Source: Amycolatopsis lurida
GTDB taxonomy: Bacteria; Actinomycetota; Actinomycetes; Mycobacteriales; Pseudonocardiaceae
Length of the DNA: 64,000 nt
Reading direction: 5' to 3'
NCBI RefSeq assembly: GCF_900105055.1
Contig: NZ_FNTA01000004.1
Coordinates: 806,001 to 870,000 of the forward strand
Shown: positions 1 to 7,231 of the stretch, in pieces
Numbering within the stretch: the stretch's first letter is position 1
Layout of the letters: every line of letters begins with the position of its first letter
Position numbers and translations under genes: made by a program
The notes under the pieces: model-generated
The model's input: only the letters and a program-made list of their open reading frames with translations
What the model was told of the DNA's origin: nothing
The model's database searches: none

Positions 1-67
1 AAAAGGCTTCACATTGCGTTATCCATAGCTGAAGATCAACACCAACCGAACGTAAGGGGCTGAAGCA

Positions 68-481
68 TTGGACAGGGAAAGCGACCTCATCCGGGGGACG
101 ATCGTCTTCGGCCTGCGCACATTCGGTGCGGACCCGCTCCCCGTGCGGGCCGACCTCGAATACGACCCCGAGGACCCGTACGCCGTCGTGGTGGCCTACC
201 ACTCGGGCGGCGGGACGGTGCGCTGGATGTTCGGCCGCGATCTCCTCGCGGACGGGCTCCTCACTCCATCGGGTGAAGGCGACGTGATCATCAGCCCGGC
301 CGACGACACCTCGATCGTGATCTTCGCGCTCAGCGCGCCCGACGGCTGCGCGGTCCTCGAAGCGCCCGCGCAGGAGCTGGCCGAGTTCCTCGACCGCACC
401 TACGACGTCGTGCCCGCCGGTTCCGAGCCGGAATGGTTCGACTTCGACCAGGAGATCGGCAAGCTCGTCACCGAGTCCTGA
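68..481 (+). CDS. SsgA-like (SALP) sporulation/cell division protein
   Basis: The 137-residue product matches the SsgA/SsgB family in length and pattern: an N-terminal R-(A)-DLEYDPEDPYAV segment, a central W-x-F-G-R-DLL motif and an acidic C-terminus. SsgA-like proteins are small soluble factors of morphologically complex actinomycetes that help place FtsZ and control septation and peptidoglycan remodelling during sporulation. The start is a TTG with AGGGG 8 nt upstream; I see no better in-frame ATG or GTG. It stands alone on the plus strand, convergent with the fgd gene. Which SALP subgroup it belongs to (SsgB or another) cannot be decided by eye. Confidence 0.88.
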   Translation: MDRESDLIRGTIVFGLRTFGADPLPVRADLEYDPEDPYAVVVAYHSGGGTVRWMFGRDLLADGLLTPSGEGDVIISPADDTSIVIFALSAPDGCAVLEAPAQELAEFLDRTYDVVPAGSEPEWFDFDQEIGKLVTES

Positions 482-536
482 CCCGCCTGACCCCCGGTGG
501 CGGCACCGTCCGCGCGATGCCGCCGTCCGCGCCGGG

Positions 537-1541
537 TCAGGCGAGTTCGCGGAGCCCCGGGACGACCTGTTCGGAGAACGAGCGCAGGAAGCGCTCCTGG
601 TCGTGGCCGGGACCGTGGAAGACGAGGTGGTTGAAGCCCGCCTCGACGTACGGCTTGATCTGCTCGACGGCGTCCGCCGGGTCGGAAGTGACGATCCAGC
701 GGCGGGCGACCTGTTCGATCGGCAGCGCGTCCGCGGCCTTCTCCATCTCCGCCGGGTCCTCGATGCCGGCCTTCTGCTCCGGCGTCAGAGACAACGGCGC
801 CCAGAACCGGGTGTTCTCCAGCGCCTGCGCCGGATCCGGGTCGTAGGACAGCTTGATCTCGATCATCTTGTCGATGTCGCCGGTGCTCCGGCCCACCTGT
901 TCCGCGCCTTCCGCGACCGCGGGCAGCAGCTTCTCGGTGTAGAGCTCCATCCCCTTGCCGCTGGTGCAGATGAAGCCGTCACCCTGCTTGCCGACGTACT
1001 TCGCCATCACCGGGCCACCGGCCGCGATGTAGATCGGCACGCCGCCCTCGGGGCGGTCGTACACGGTGGCGTCCGTGGTCTGGAAGTACTCGCCTTCGAA
1101 CGTGACACGCTCCTCGGACCACAGCTTGCGCATCAGCTCGATCGCCTCGCGCAGCCGCGCGAACCGCTCCTTGAACGCCGGCCACTCGATCCGGGCCACC
1201 GCGACCTCGTTGAGGGCCTCGCCGCTGCCGACACCGAGCAGCACCCGGCCCGGGTACAGGCTGCCGAGAGTGCCGAACGCCTGTGCCACCACGGCCGGGT
1301 TGTAGCGGAAGGTCGCCGTCAGCACGCTGGTGCCGAGTACGACCCGCTCGGTGCGCTCGCCGACCGCCGCCATCCACGCGAAGGAGAACGGCGCATGCCC
1401 TCCTTGGTGCCGCCAGGGCTGGAAATGGTCGCTGACCATCACGCTGTCCAGCCCGACCTGCTCGGCGAGCACGGAGTACTCGACGAGGTCGCGCGGGCCG
1501 AACTGCTCGGCCGACGCCTTGTAACCGATCTTCAGTGCCAT
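537..1541 (-). CDS. fgd: F420-dependent glucose-6-phosphate dehydrogenase
   Basis: This 334-residue TIM-barrel LLM-family protein looks like mycobacterial FGD1 along its whole length (KASAEQF start, [43 protein letters not shown]-like, NHLVFH.PGHDQ). FGD oxidises glucose 6-phosphate to 6-phosphogluconolactone and reduces cofactor F420, supplying F420H2 to other enzymes. The residues equivalent to the catalytic His40, Trp44 and Glu109 of the mycobacterial enzyme are present as His39, Trp43 and Glu108. It is the last gene of a minus-strand run but is separated from the previous gene by about 350 bp, so it probably has its own promoter. A second F420-type LLM protein lies at 55108-55998. Confidence 0.93.
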   Translation of the reverse strand: MALKIGYKASAEQFGPRDLVEYSVLAEQVGLDSVMVSDHFQPWRHQGGHAPFSFAWMAAVGERTERVVLGTSVLTATFRYNPAVVAQAFGTLGSLYPGRVLLGVGSGEALNEVAVARIEWPAFKERFARLREAIELMRKLWSEERVTFEGEYFQTTDATVYDRPEGGVPIYIAAGGPVMAKYVGKQGDGFICTSGKGMELYTEKLLPAVAEGAEQVGRSTGDIDKMIEIKLSYDPDPAQALENTRFWAPLSLTPEQKAGIEDPAEMEKAADALPIEQVARRWIVTSDPADAVEQIKPYVEAGFNHLVFHGPGHDQERFLRSFSEQVVPGLRELA

Positions 1542-1897
1542 CCGGGGTCACCACCTGGGCTCTTGGGTTGTTCCGCTCTTCACCTTGGCACAGAGTCGAT
1601 CAGCTCCGCCCATGCCTCGACGGGGTGAAGAGTGTCGGGAACACCACTGTGGCACCGGGAATGGCACCGGGAATGCCACCCGGAGTGCCGTGGAAAGACC
1701 CCGTACCCGCCCTCGCCCTCCGGGACCGGCACGTGGTGATGAACTGTGCCGTTTGCGCCGTCACCTGTGCGTCGTGCTGGGCGGAGTTGTGATCGGGGAG
1801 TCGAACCCCACGCTGCCCGCCACGTGCCAGGCCGGGCCGGAGAACCGCCGGCCCTCGGCTTGTGCCCGCTTCCCGGAGGGCTACCTGCTTTCCACGT
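1542..1897. other. Intergenic stretch with a tRNA T-arm-like fragment
   Basis: No convincing gene lies between fgd and the DIP1984 gene. The stretch has a short internal repetition (ggcaccgggaat appears twice near 1650-1675). At 1794-1810, read on the minus strand, there is a perfect-looking tRNA T-loop (TTCGACT) closed by a 5-bp stem (one G-T pair), followed by seven bases that could be an acceptor strand. No matching 5' acceptor strand, D-arm or anticodon arm was found upstream, so this is not a tRNA gene; it could be a tRNA 3'-end relic or chance. Confidence 0.4.
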
Positions 1898-2374
1898 TCA
1901 GTCCAGGAGGTCGGTCTCCCAGTTGGTGCGCTGGATCTCGACGTCGACCGCCCGGATCTCCCCCGCCACCCGGTCCGCGCGGGACCGCAGGTCCGCGACC
2001 GGCAGCGCGGAGAGGTAGCGGAGTTCCGAACGGAGCTGACGGCCGTACTCGCCGTGGTTGCGCCCGGCCGCGGCGTCGGCGGCCGCGGTCAGGACACCGT
2101 GCCTGAGCCGGAGGACGTCGCGGCGCGCGATCGCGTCGGTGATCGTGCCCTCCCCGAGCGGGGTCGCGGCGTTGGTCCGGTTGATCCGCCGGATCAGCGA
2201 TTCCAGTTCGTCCAGCGCGGTTTCGGCCTCGACGAGCAAGGCGGAGGCGTCTTCCGAAGGTTCGTCGCCCTCCTGGTGCCGCGCGTTGTCGACGATCCGG
2301 GAGCGCAGCGCCTCCACCTTCTTGGTGACGTCCGCGCGCAGCGCGAGCGCTTCGGCCAGCTTGATCCGGGACAT
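1898..2374 (-). CDS. DIP1984 family protein
   Basis: The 158-residue product is almost entirely helical and charged, opening with MSRIKLAEALALRADVT and carrying a long run of heptad-like leucines and alanines; this matches the DIP1984 family of small cytoplasmic proteins, whose role is not known. I chose ATG 2374 because the family begins with this sequence, although the frame stays open upstream to 2668. There is no Shine-Dalgarno; a GATACT -10-like hexamer ends 7 nt before the ATG, so the gene is probably transcribed leaderless from its own promoter rather than only from the upstream genes. Confidence 0.8.
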   Translation of the reverse strand: MSRIKLAEALALRADVTKKVEALRSRIVDNARHQEGDEPSEDASALLVEAETALDELESLIRRINRTNAATPLGEGTITDAIARRDVLRLRHGVLTAAADAAAGRNHGEYGRQLRSELRYLSALPVADLRSRADRVAGEIRAVDVEIQRTNWETDLLD

Positions 2375-2417
2375 GCCGGGAAGTATCACCAAGATCGAAG
2401 ACCGGCGCACCCCGTTT

Positions 2418-2945
2418 TCAGCCCACCAGGGAATGCCGCTGGTAGGACGAGTCCGGTTCGGTGAACTCGAGCCCGTTCTCGTCCAAGGCGTTGAAGACGG
2501 TGAACCGGCCGCGCGGGAAGACGAACCCGACCGCGACCATGCCGTTCGCCATGTCTCGCGTCGCGCAGTCGAGCAACTCGACGTCCTGGAGCACCTGACC
2601 CTCCAAAGCGGACAGTTCCGGGAAGACGTCCCGCCGCCACCGCAGCGGGCTCGGCTCGGCCGGATCACCCCAGTCCCATGAGGACTTCCCGTACGGGTCG
2701 ATCGTGTTCCAGGTCAGGGAAAGCTCGTCGAACTTCCAGTGCCTGATCTCCAGCCGCTCATCGCCGAAGTCGACCACGACGGGCGCGTCGGAGAGCCACT
2801 CGGCGTACTCGACGAACCAGGTGAGGTGGACATGCCGCAGCCGCCTGCCCACCAGCGCACGCAAACGATCCCCGTGCGCTCTCCGGATCGCCTGGAGTCC
2901 GGAGAGCCACACGGGTTCGTAACCTTCGATGTCGAAGAACGCCAC
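2418..2945 (-). CDS. Conserved hypothetical protein, 175 aa
   Basis: I do not recognise the family. The protein is soluble, rich in Trp and acidic residues (W-F-V-E-Y-A-E-W, S-S-W-D-W-G-D), has no signal peptide or membrane segment and looks like a compact alpha/beta fold. The GTG start at 2945 has no Shine-Dalgarno; a CATACT hexamer lies 6 nt upstream, arguing for a leaderless transcript. It sits 17 bp upstream of nothing shared: its neighbours on the same strand are the CBS protein before it and the DIP1984 gene after it. Codon usage is GC-rich like the neighbours, so I regard it as real. Confidence 0.7.
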   Translation of the reverse strand: MAFFDIEGYEPVWLSGLQAIRRAHGDRLRALVGRRLRHVHLTWFVEYAEWLSDAPVVVDFGDERLEIRHWKFDELSLTWNTIDPYGKSSWDWGDPAEPSPLRWRRDVFPELSALEGQVLQDVELLDCATRDMANGMVAVGFVFPRGRFTVFNALDENGLEFTEPDSSYQRHSLVG

Positions 2946-2962
2946 CGAAGGAGTATGGCGGG

Positions 2963-3379
2963 TCAGTCGTAGGACAGTGCTTCCACCAGCTCGCCGCTGT
3001 CCGGGTTGGGCAGCGCCTTGGCCACGTCGGCCTGCGCCACGATGCCGACCAGCTTGTGCCCGTCGATCACCGGCAGCCGCCGGACCTTGTGGTTCGCCAT
3101 GGTGCGCATGATCTCCTCGGCGTCGTCGTCCGCGCCGATCGTCACCGCCTCGCCCTGGGCCAGTTCGGAGGCGTGCAACGCCCTCGGGTCCTTGCCCTCG
3201 GCGAGCACCTTCACCACGATGTCGCGGTCGGTCAGCATGCCTTGGAGCTTGCCGTCCTCACCGCAGATCGGTAGCGCGCCCACGGACTCGGCGGCCATCT
3301 TCTTCGCCGCGTCGAGCACGGTTTCGGAAGCGGACACGCAGGTCGCGTTCGCGGTCATGATGTCTCGTGCCGTGGTCAT
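2963..3379 (-). CDS. Tandem CBS-domain protein
   Basis: The 138-residue protein consists of two CBS motifs and nothing else: residues about 5-60 (ARDIMT...TVLDAAKKMAAESVGALPI...GMLTDRDIVVKV) and about 70-130 (IGADDDAEEIMRTMANHKVRRLPVID...LVGIVAQADVA). Such stand-alone CBS pairs bind adenine nucleotides and act as sensors; in actinobacteria they are often induced in stress or hypoxia regulons. I place the start at ATG 3379, which has AAAGGAG 7 nt upstream; the frame runs further to 3424 without a better signal. The gene follows the zinc dehydrogenase by 60 bp and is probably co-transcribed with it. Confidence 0.88.
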   Translation of the reverse strand: MTTARDIMTANATCVSASETVLDAAKKMAAESVGALPICGEDGKLQGMLTDRDIVVKVLAEGKDPRALHASELAQGEAVTIGADDDAEEIMRTMANHKVRRLPVIDGHKLVGIVAQADVAKALPNPDSGELVEALSYD

Positions 3380-3439
3380 CCCATCGCTCCTTTCGTCAGG
3401 ATCCGCATACCGGATACCCGGCATCCGCGTGCCGACACC

Positions 3440-4633
3440 TCAAGCCGCCGACGGCTCCAGCAGGATCTTGACCGCGCCGTCCTGTTTCTTCTGGAAGATC
3501 TCGTACGCGTGCGGCGCCTCCGCCAGCGGCAGCTTGTGCGTCGCGAAACCCTCGACGCCGAGCGGGTCGGCGGAGTCGGTGATCAGCGGCATGATGTCGT
3601 CGATCCAGCGCCGGACGTTGGCCTGCCCCATCCGCAGGGTGATCTGCTTGTCGAACAGTTCCATCATCGGCAGCGGGTCGACCATGCCGCCGTAGACGCC
3701 GCTCAGCGAGATCGTCCCGCCGCGCCGCACGCAGTCGATGGCCGCGTACAGCACGCTGAGCCGGTCGATCGCGGCCTTCTCGGTGATCTTCGCGCCGATC
3801 GGATCGGGCAGGAGGGCGACGAGGTTCTGCGCCAGCCGCCCGACCGGGGCACCGTGCGCCTCCATCCCGACGGCGTCGATCACCGAGTCCGCTCCCCTGC
3901 CGCCGGTGGCCTCACGGATGACGTCACCGAGGTACTTGTGTTCCCGCGTGTCGTAGGTGACGACGCCGGCGGCGGCGGCCCTCGCGAGTCGTTCCGGCAC
4001 CAGGTCGATGCCGATCACCTTGCCCGCGCCCCGGTGTTTCGCGATCCGGCAGCAGAACTGGCCGATCGGGCCCAGCCCGAACACCACGACCGTGCCGCCT
4101 TCGGGGATGTTCGCGTAGTCGACGGCCTGCCAGGCCGTGGGCACGACGTCGGAGAGGTACACGAACCGCTCGTCCGGCGGGCCGTCCGGCACCTTGATCG
4201 GGCCATAGTGGGCCTGCGGGACGCGTAGATATTCGGCTTGGCCGCCCGGGACCTGGCCGTAGAGCTTGGTGTAGCCGAGCAGCGCCGCGCCCTTGCCGCG
4301 GTCGGTGACCTGCGTGGTCTCGCACTGAGACTGAAGGCCGCGGTCGCACATGAAGCAGTGGCCGCAGGAGATGTTGAAGGGAATCACAACGCGATCGCCG
4401 GGCTTCAGGTTCTTCACCCCGGACCCGACCTCTTCGACGACGCCCATGGGCTCGTGCCCGAGGATGTCGCCCTCGTCGATGAAGGCGCCGAGGACCTCGT
4501 AAAGGTGCAGGTCGGAACCGCAGATACCGGTCGAGGTGATGCGCACGATCGCGTCGGTCGGTTCGACCAGTTTCGGATCCGGGACGGTGTCCACCCGGAC
4601 ATCGCGTTTCCCGTGCCAGGTGACGGCCTTCAT
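3440..4633 (-). CDS. Zinc-dependent alcohol dehydrogenase (FDH-like MDR family)
   Basis: This 397-residue medium-chain dehydrogenase has all the zinc and cofactor motifs. Catalytic zinc ligands are Cys38 (GICGSDLH), His60 and Glu61 (GHEPMG); the structural zinc loop has Cys90, Cys93, Cys96 and Cys104; the Rossmann fold carries VVFGLGPIGQFC. The long insertion after the nucleotide-binding domain resembles the glutathione-independent formaldehyde dehydrogenase-like branch, so an alcohol or aldehyde is the likely substrate with NAD(P). The start is ATG 4633 (MKAVTW, with GGGAG just upstream); the open frame extends to 4930 but that part has no dehydrogenase sequence. It heads the minus-strand run continuing into the CBS protein. 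Confidence 0.88.
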   Translation of the reverse strand: MKAVTWHGKRDVRVDTVPDPKLVEPTDAIVRITSTGICGSDLHLYEVLGAFIDEGDILGHEPMGVVEEVGSGVKNLKPGDRVVIPFNISCGHCFMCDRGLQSQCETTQVTDRGKGAALLGYTKLYGQVPGGQAEYLRVPQAHYGPIKVPDGPPDERFVYLSDVVPTAWQAVDYANIPEGGTVVVFGLGPIGQFCCRIAKHRGAGKVIGIDLVPERLARAAAAGVVTYDTREHKYLGDVIREATGGRGADSVIDAVGMEAHGAPVGRLAQNLVALLPDPIGAKITEKAAIDRLSVLYAAIDCVRRGGTISLSGVYGGMVDPLPMMELFDKQITLRMGQANVRRWIDDIMPLITDSADPLGVEGFATHKLPLAEAPHAYEIFQKKQDGAVKILLEPSAA

Positions 4634-4723
4634 GGTGCTCCCTTCGGCAAGTGGCTCTGCTCCCCCGCCGGATGCCCGTCCGCGCATCCGGCAAACCTCG
4701 CCGTTCCGTGCCACCGTGGAACC

Positions 4724-5083
4724 ATGCGAACCCGGATGCTCGCCGTCACCGTCGACTGCCGTGAGGCCGAAGCGCTGGCCGCGTTCTGGAAGGAAGCGCT
4801 CGGCTACCCCGAGACCGAACGGTGGACCGACGGTCACGGAGTGACCTATGTCGAGTTGAAGAGCCCCGACGTGCCGAGCCTGCTCTTCCAGCCGGTCCCC
4901 GAGGGGAAGCCGGGCAAGAACCGGCTGCACCTCGACATCGCGCCCACCGAACTCGAGCAGCGCGAGGAGGTCGCCCGGCTCGTGTCACTCGGCGCGAAGA
5001 TCCTCGAAGACCCCGAGTCGGACCCCTGGGTGGTCATGGCCGACCCGGAAGAGAACGAATTCTGCGTGCTGCCACGGCGCTGA
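4724..5083 (+). CDS. VOC family (glyoxalase/bleomycin-resistance fold) protein
   Basis: The 119-residue protein has the one-repeat vicinal-oxygen-chelate pattern of actinobacterial glyoxalase-like proteins: MLAVTVDCREAEALAAFW, WTDGHGVTYVEL, NRLHLDIAP and a final VMADPEENEFCVL. The metal-type residues His and Glu of LHLD and EFCVL are in place, but the substrate cannot be deduced. The ATG at 4724 is used; the ATG at 4736 is an alternative. The gene is divergent from the zinc dehydrogenase, with 90 bp between the two starts, and is followed 9 bp after its stop by a strong palindrome. Confidence 0.82.
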   Translation: MRTRMLAVTVDCREAEALAAFWKEALGYPETERWTDGHGVTYVELKSPDVPSLLFQPVPEGKPGKNRLHLDIAPTELEQREEVARLVSLGAKILEDPESDPWVVMADPEENEFCVLPRR

Positions 5084-5092
5084 CCCACTGGG

Positions 5093-5138
5093 CTCGTGAG
5101 TGGTAAGGACGGTTCTAACCGTCCTTACCACTCACGAG
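5093..5138. terminator. Perfect 22-bp palindrome between convergent genes
   Basis: The arms at 5093-5114 and 5117-5138 are exact reverse complements (22 of 22), separated by 2 nt (CT). The arm contains CTCGTGAGTGG and AAGGACGG. It lies between the convergent VOC gene (ends 5083) and the small gene ending at 5151, so it can act as a two-way terminator although there is no U-tract. It resembles in position and size the palindromes at 33326, 45327 and 63309. Confidence 0.75.
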
Positions 5139-5150
5139 ACCGATGTGGCC

Positions 5151-5351
5151 TCAAGCGGCTTCATCGTCGGTCCGGACCGACCTTTCGGAATGCAGCCCCA
5201 GCATTTCCAGAAGCATCCGGCAATCCGTCGCGTCGCGGGCGTTCGCGACCACCGCTTCGGTCGCCTTGCGCAGCACCGCCGCCCGCACCGCGGTCGCCCC
5301 ACCGTCGATCAGTTCCTCCACCGGACGCATTTCGTCGAACGGGTTCCCCAT
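5151..5351 (-). CDS. Small hypothetical protein, 66 aa
   Basis: A short protein (MGNPFDEM...RSVRTDDEAA) with no recognisable family, no signal peptide and a helical, Ala/Arg-rich centre. It is supported by an excellent ribosome binding site (GGAGGTG 5-6 nt before ATG 5351), by a length that fills the space between two other signals, and by codon use like the neighbours. It is convergent with the VOC gene and divergent from the GNAT gene. Its role is unknown. Confidence 0.65.
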   Translation of the reverse strand: MGNPFDEMRPVEELIDGGATAVRAAVLRKATEAVVANARDATDCRMLLEMLGLHSERSVRTDDEAA

Positions 5352-5497
5352 GACCCACCTCCGTCGTCCCTTTCGTTGATACCCGATTCCGGCGGCGAAA
5401 GCCCCCGCGTTCTTGCGGTTCCGGCGGCGCCCCAGCCGGTTTCTCCCTAGACTGGCGCCATTCGGACGAGTGGACGGAGCGGGAACTGACCACCGAG

Positions 5498-5992
5498 TTG
5501 CGCGGGGAGTTCGTGACCCTGACCCCGGTCACCGAGGCCCATGTCCCGGACTTGCGGCGGATCCGCGGCACGGCCGAGGTCGGGGCACGCTGGGGTTCGG
5601 TCGACGACTCCCCCACCTGGCCGTTCGACGACCCCACGACGACCTGCTTCACCGTCCTGGAAGGGGGTGTCGTCCGGGGCTTCGTCCAGTACGGCGAGGA
5701 GGAGGACCCGATGTACCGGCACGCGTCGGTCGACCTGTTCCTCGACCCGGCGGCCCACGGCCGTGGGCTGGGCACGGACACCGTCCGCACGATGGCGCGG
5801 TACCTCCTGCACGATCGCGGGCACCATCGGCTCGTGATCGACCCCGCCGTGGACAACGACGCCGCCATCCGCTGCTACAAGGCCGTCGGCTTCCGCGAGG
5901 TCGGGGTGATGCGCGGCTACGAACGCGACACCGACGGCGAAGGCTGGCATGACGGACTGCTGATGGACTTGCTCGCCGAAGACCTCACGTAG
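5498..5992 (+). CDS. GNAT family N-acetyltransferase
   Basis: The 164-residue protein shows the GNAT fold: RGEFVTLTPVTEAHVPDLRRI at the N-terminus, the acetyl-CoA binding loop HGRGLGTDTVRTMARYLLHDRG (motif A, about residues 88-110) and the motif B segment IDPAVDNDAAIRCYKAVGFREVG, typical of RimJ/RimL and aminoglycoside 6'-acetyltransferase-like members. The acceptor is unknown. A TTG at 5498 is the only plausible start in frame. Its last 76 bp overlap the 3' end of the convergent EamA gene, so the two C-termini are encoded by the same DNA on opposite strands. Confidence 0.85.
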   Translation: MRGEFVTLTPVTEAHVPDLRRIRGTAEVGARWGSVDDSPTWPFDDPTTTCFTVLEGGVVRGFVQYGEEEDPMYRHASVDLFLDPAAHGRGLGTDTVRTMARYLLHDRGHHRLVIDPAVDNDAAIRCYKAVGFREVGVMRGYERDTDGEGWHDGLLMDLLAEDLT

Positions 5993-6852
5993 CGGGTCAG
6001 GGCGACTCCGAGCAGCACCACGGCCATCCCGGCGAGCACCCGCGGGCCGAGTTCCTCCCCGAGCACGATCGCGCCCAGCGCGACCGAGACGACCGGCAGC
6101 AGGTAGCCGACGGTCGCCGCGGAGGTCGCGCCTTCGGCGGCGATGAGCCGGTAGTTGAGGTAGAAGGTGACGCCGGTGCCGAAGATCCCGAGGACGACGA
6201 CGGCGACCACCGCGGTCACGTTCAGCGGCCCGGACGGGGCGGCGTCGAACGGCAGCGCGAGCGCGCTCAGCCCCGTGGCGGTCAGCAGTTGCGCGGCGGA
6301 GATCGCGATCGGACCGCCCTCGCCGACAAGTTTCCTTCCCATGTAAGCGAAAGCGATCGCGTAACTGATACCGGCACCGAGCAGGGCCAGTGTCCCCCAC
6401 CCCAGCAGTCCGCTCTTCTGCCAGGGCGCGAAGATCAGCAGGATGCCGGCGAAACCGAGGACCAGACCGCCGACGCGGATCACCGTGATCCGGCGTTCGG
6501 TGCCGATCCCGATGCCGATCAGCAGCGACCACAGCGGAGTCGTCGCGTTCATCACCCCGGCGACGCCGGAGTCGACGGTCAGTTCGCCGATGCTGAACAA
6601 CGCGAACGGCAAGGCGTTGCAGAAGAAGGCGGCGACGAGGAGCCTGCCCCAGATCCGGCGGCCGCGCGGGAGACGCTGCCCGGCCCAGCGGCTCAACGCG
6701 AGGAGGACGGCCGCGCCGAGCGCGCAGCGGATGACGGTCACCTGAACGGGCGGCAAACCGGTCAGGGCGAGCTTGATCCACAGGAAGCCCGATCCCCACA
6801 ACAGGGCGAGAACGCCCACCCGGATCAGGGTTCCCGGCGCGCCGATGCTCAC
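5917..6852 (-). CDS. EamA/DMT family transporter
   Basis: A 311-residue membrane protein with about ten hydrophobic segments arranged as two EamA repeats (residues about 5-135 and 145-290), as in the drug/metabolite transporter superfamily; substrate unknown. The start is GTG 6852 with AAAGGA 6 nt upstream (an upstream frame to 7083 lacks membrane sequence). The hydrophilic Ser-rich C-terminal tail (RSSASKSISS...) is encoded entirely in the overlap with the GNAT gene. Upstream on the same strand lie a 13-bp hairpin (6968-7000) and a six-codon ORF with a strong ribosome binding site (7056-7076), which could form a leader controlling this gene. Confidence 0.87.
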   Translation of the reverse strand: MSIGAPGTLIRVGVLALLWGSGFLWIKLALTGLPPVQVTVIRCALGAAVLLALSRWAGQRLPRGRRIWGRLLVAAFFCNALPFALFSIGELTVDSGVAGVMNATTPLWSLLIGIGIGTERRITVIRVGGLVLGFAGILLIFAPWQKSGLLGWGTLALLGAGISYAIAFAYMGRKLVGEGGPIAISAAQLLTATGLSALALPFDAAPSGPLNVTAVVAVVVLGIFGTGVTFYLNYRLIAAEGATSAATVGYLLPVVSVALGAIVLGEELGPRVLAGMAVVLLGVALTRYVRSSASKSISSPSCQPSPSVSRS

Positions 6853-6967
6853 TTCGTTCCTTTCGCCGGGCGGCTCGATACCACTCCAAGCTGCCTCGGG
6901 CGACTCGTCAGGACAAGTGAAAAGATCTACACCGACGTTAAGCGGACCTGAATGTTCCGAAGGGTCA

Positions 6968-7000
6968 CGGCCGTGGCCGCCGGGAAAGCGGCCACGGCCG
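6968..7000 (-). terminator. 13-bp GC hairpin in the leader of the EamA gene
   Basis: Perfect inverted repeat: arms 6968-6980 and 6988-7000, loop of 7 nt. The arms contain GGCCGTGGCCGC and its complement. On the minus strand it lies 55 nt after the stop of the MRDREM micro-ORF and about 115 nt before the EamA start, without a U-tract. It may terminate the micro-ORF transcript or attenuate EamA expression; the sequence alone cannot tell which. Confidence 0.55.
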
Positions 7001-7055
7001 GCTTCCGAGGAGATCAGTACTCGCCCGGATGCTCGCAAGGCGGAACAGGGCCTGC

Positions 7056-7076
7056 TCACATTTCGCGGTCGCGCAT
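7056..7076 (-). CDS. Micro-ORF, six codons (MRDREM)
   Basis: On the minus strand an ATG at 7076 opens a six-codon frame M-R-D-R-E-M ended by TGA. A strong Shine-Dalgarno, GGGAGGTG, ends 6 nt before the ATG, better than that of most full-size genes in the window. It is divergent from the HTH/NB-ARC/TPR regulator (start 7232) and upstream of the EamA transporter on the same strand. It may be a leader peptide or a directly made signal peptide; it shares the start MRD with the micro-ORFs at 22261-22424. Translation is inferred from the signals only. Confidence 0.45.
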   Translation of the reverse strand: MRDREM

Positions 7077-7231
7077 GATCCACCTCCCTTTCGACTGGCG
7101 CACCGGTGGGGAACGGGCGCGTTCTCGCTCAGTTTGGGGGCTGGCTTCGCACCTGCGCATACCCGGTGGCCGTGTTGTGACCCACGTAATGGGAAGGTTG
7201 TGGCACCATCTGCCGCGCAGCGGGGAGAAAG

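Noticed and set aside
1790..1870. tRNA gene on the minus strand
   Set aside because: Only a T-arm-like part is present; no pairing 5' acceptor strand, D-arm or anticodon stem could be found.
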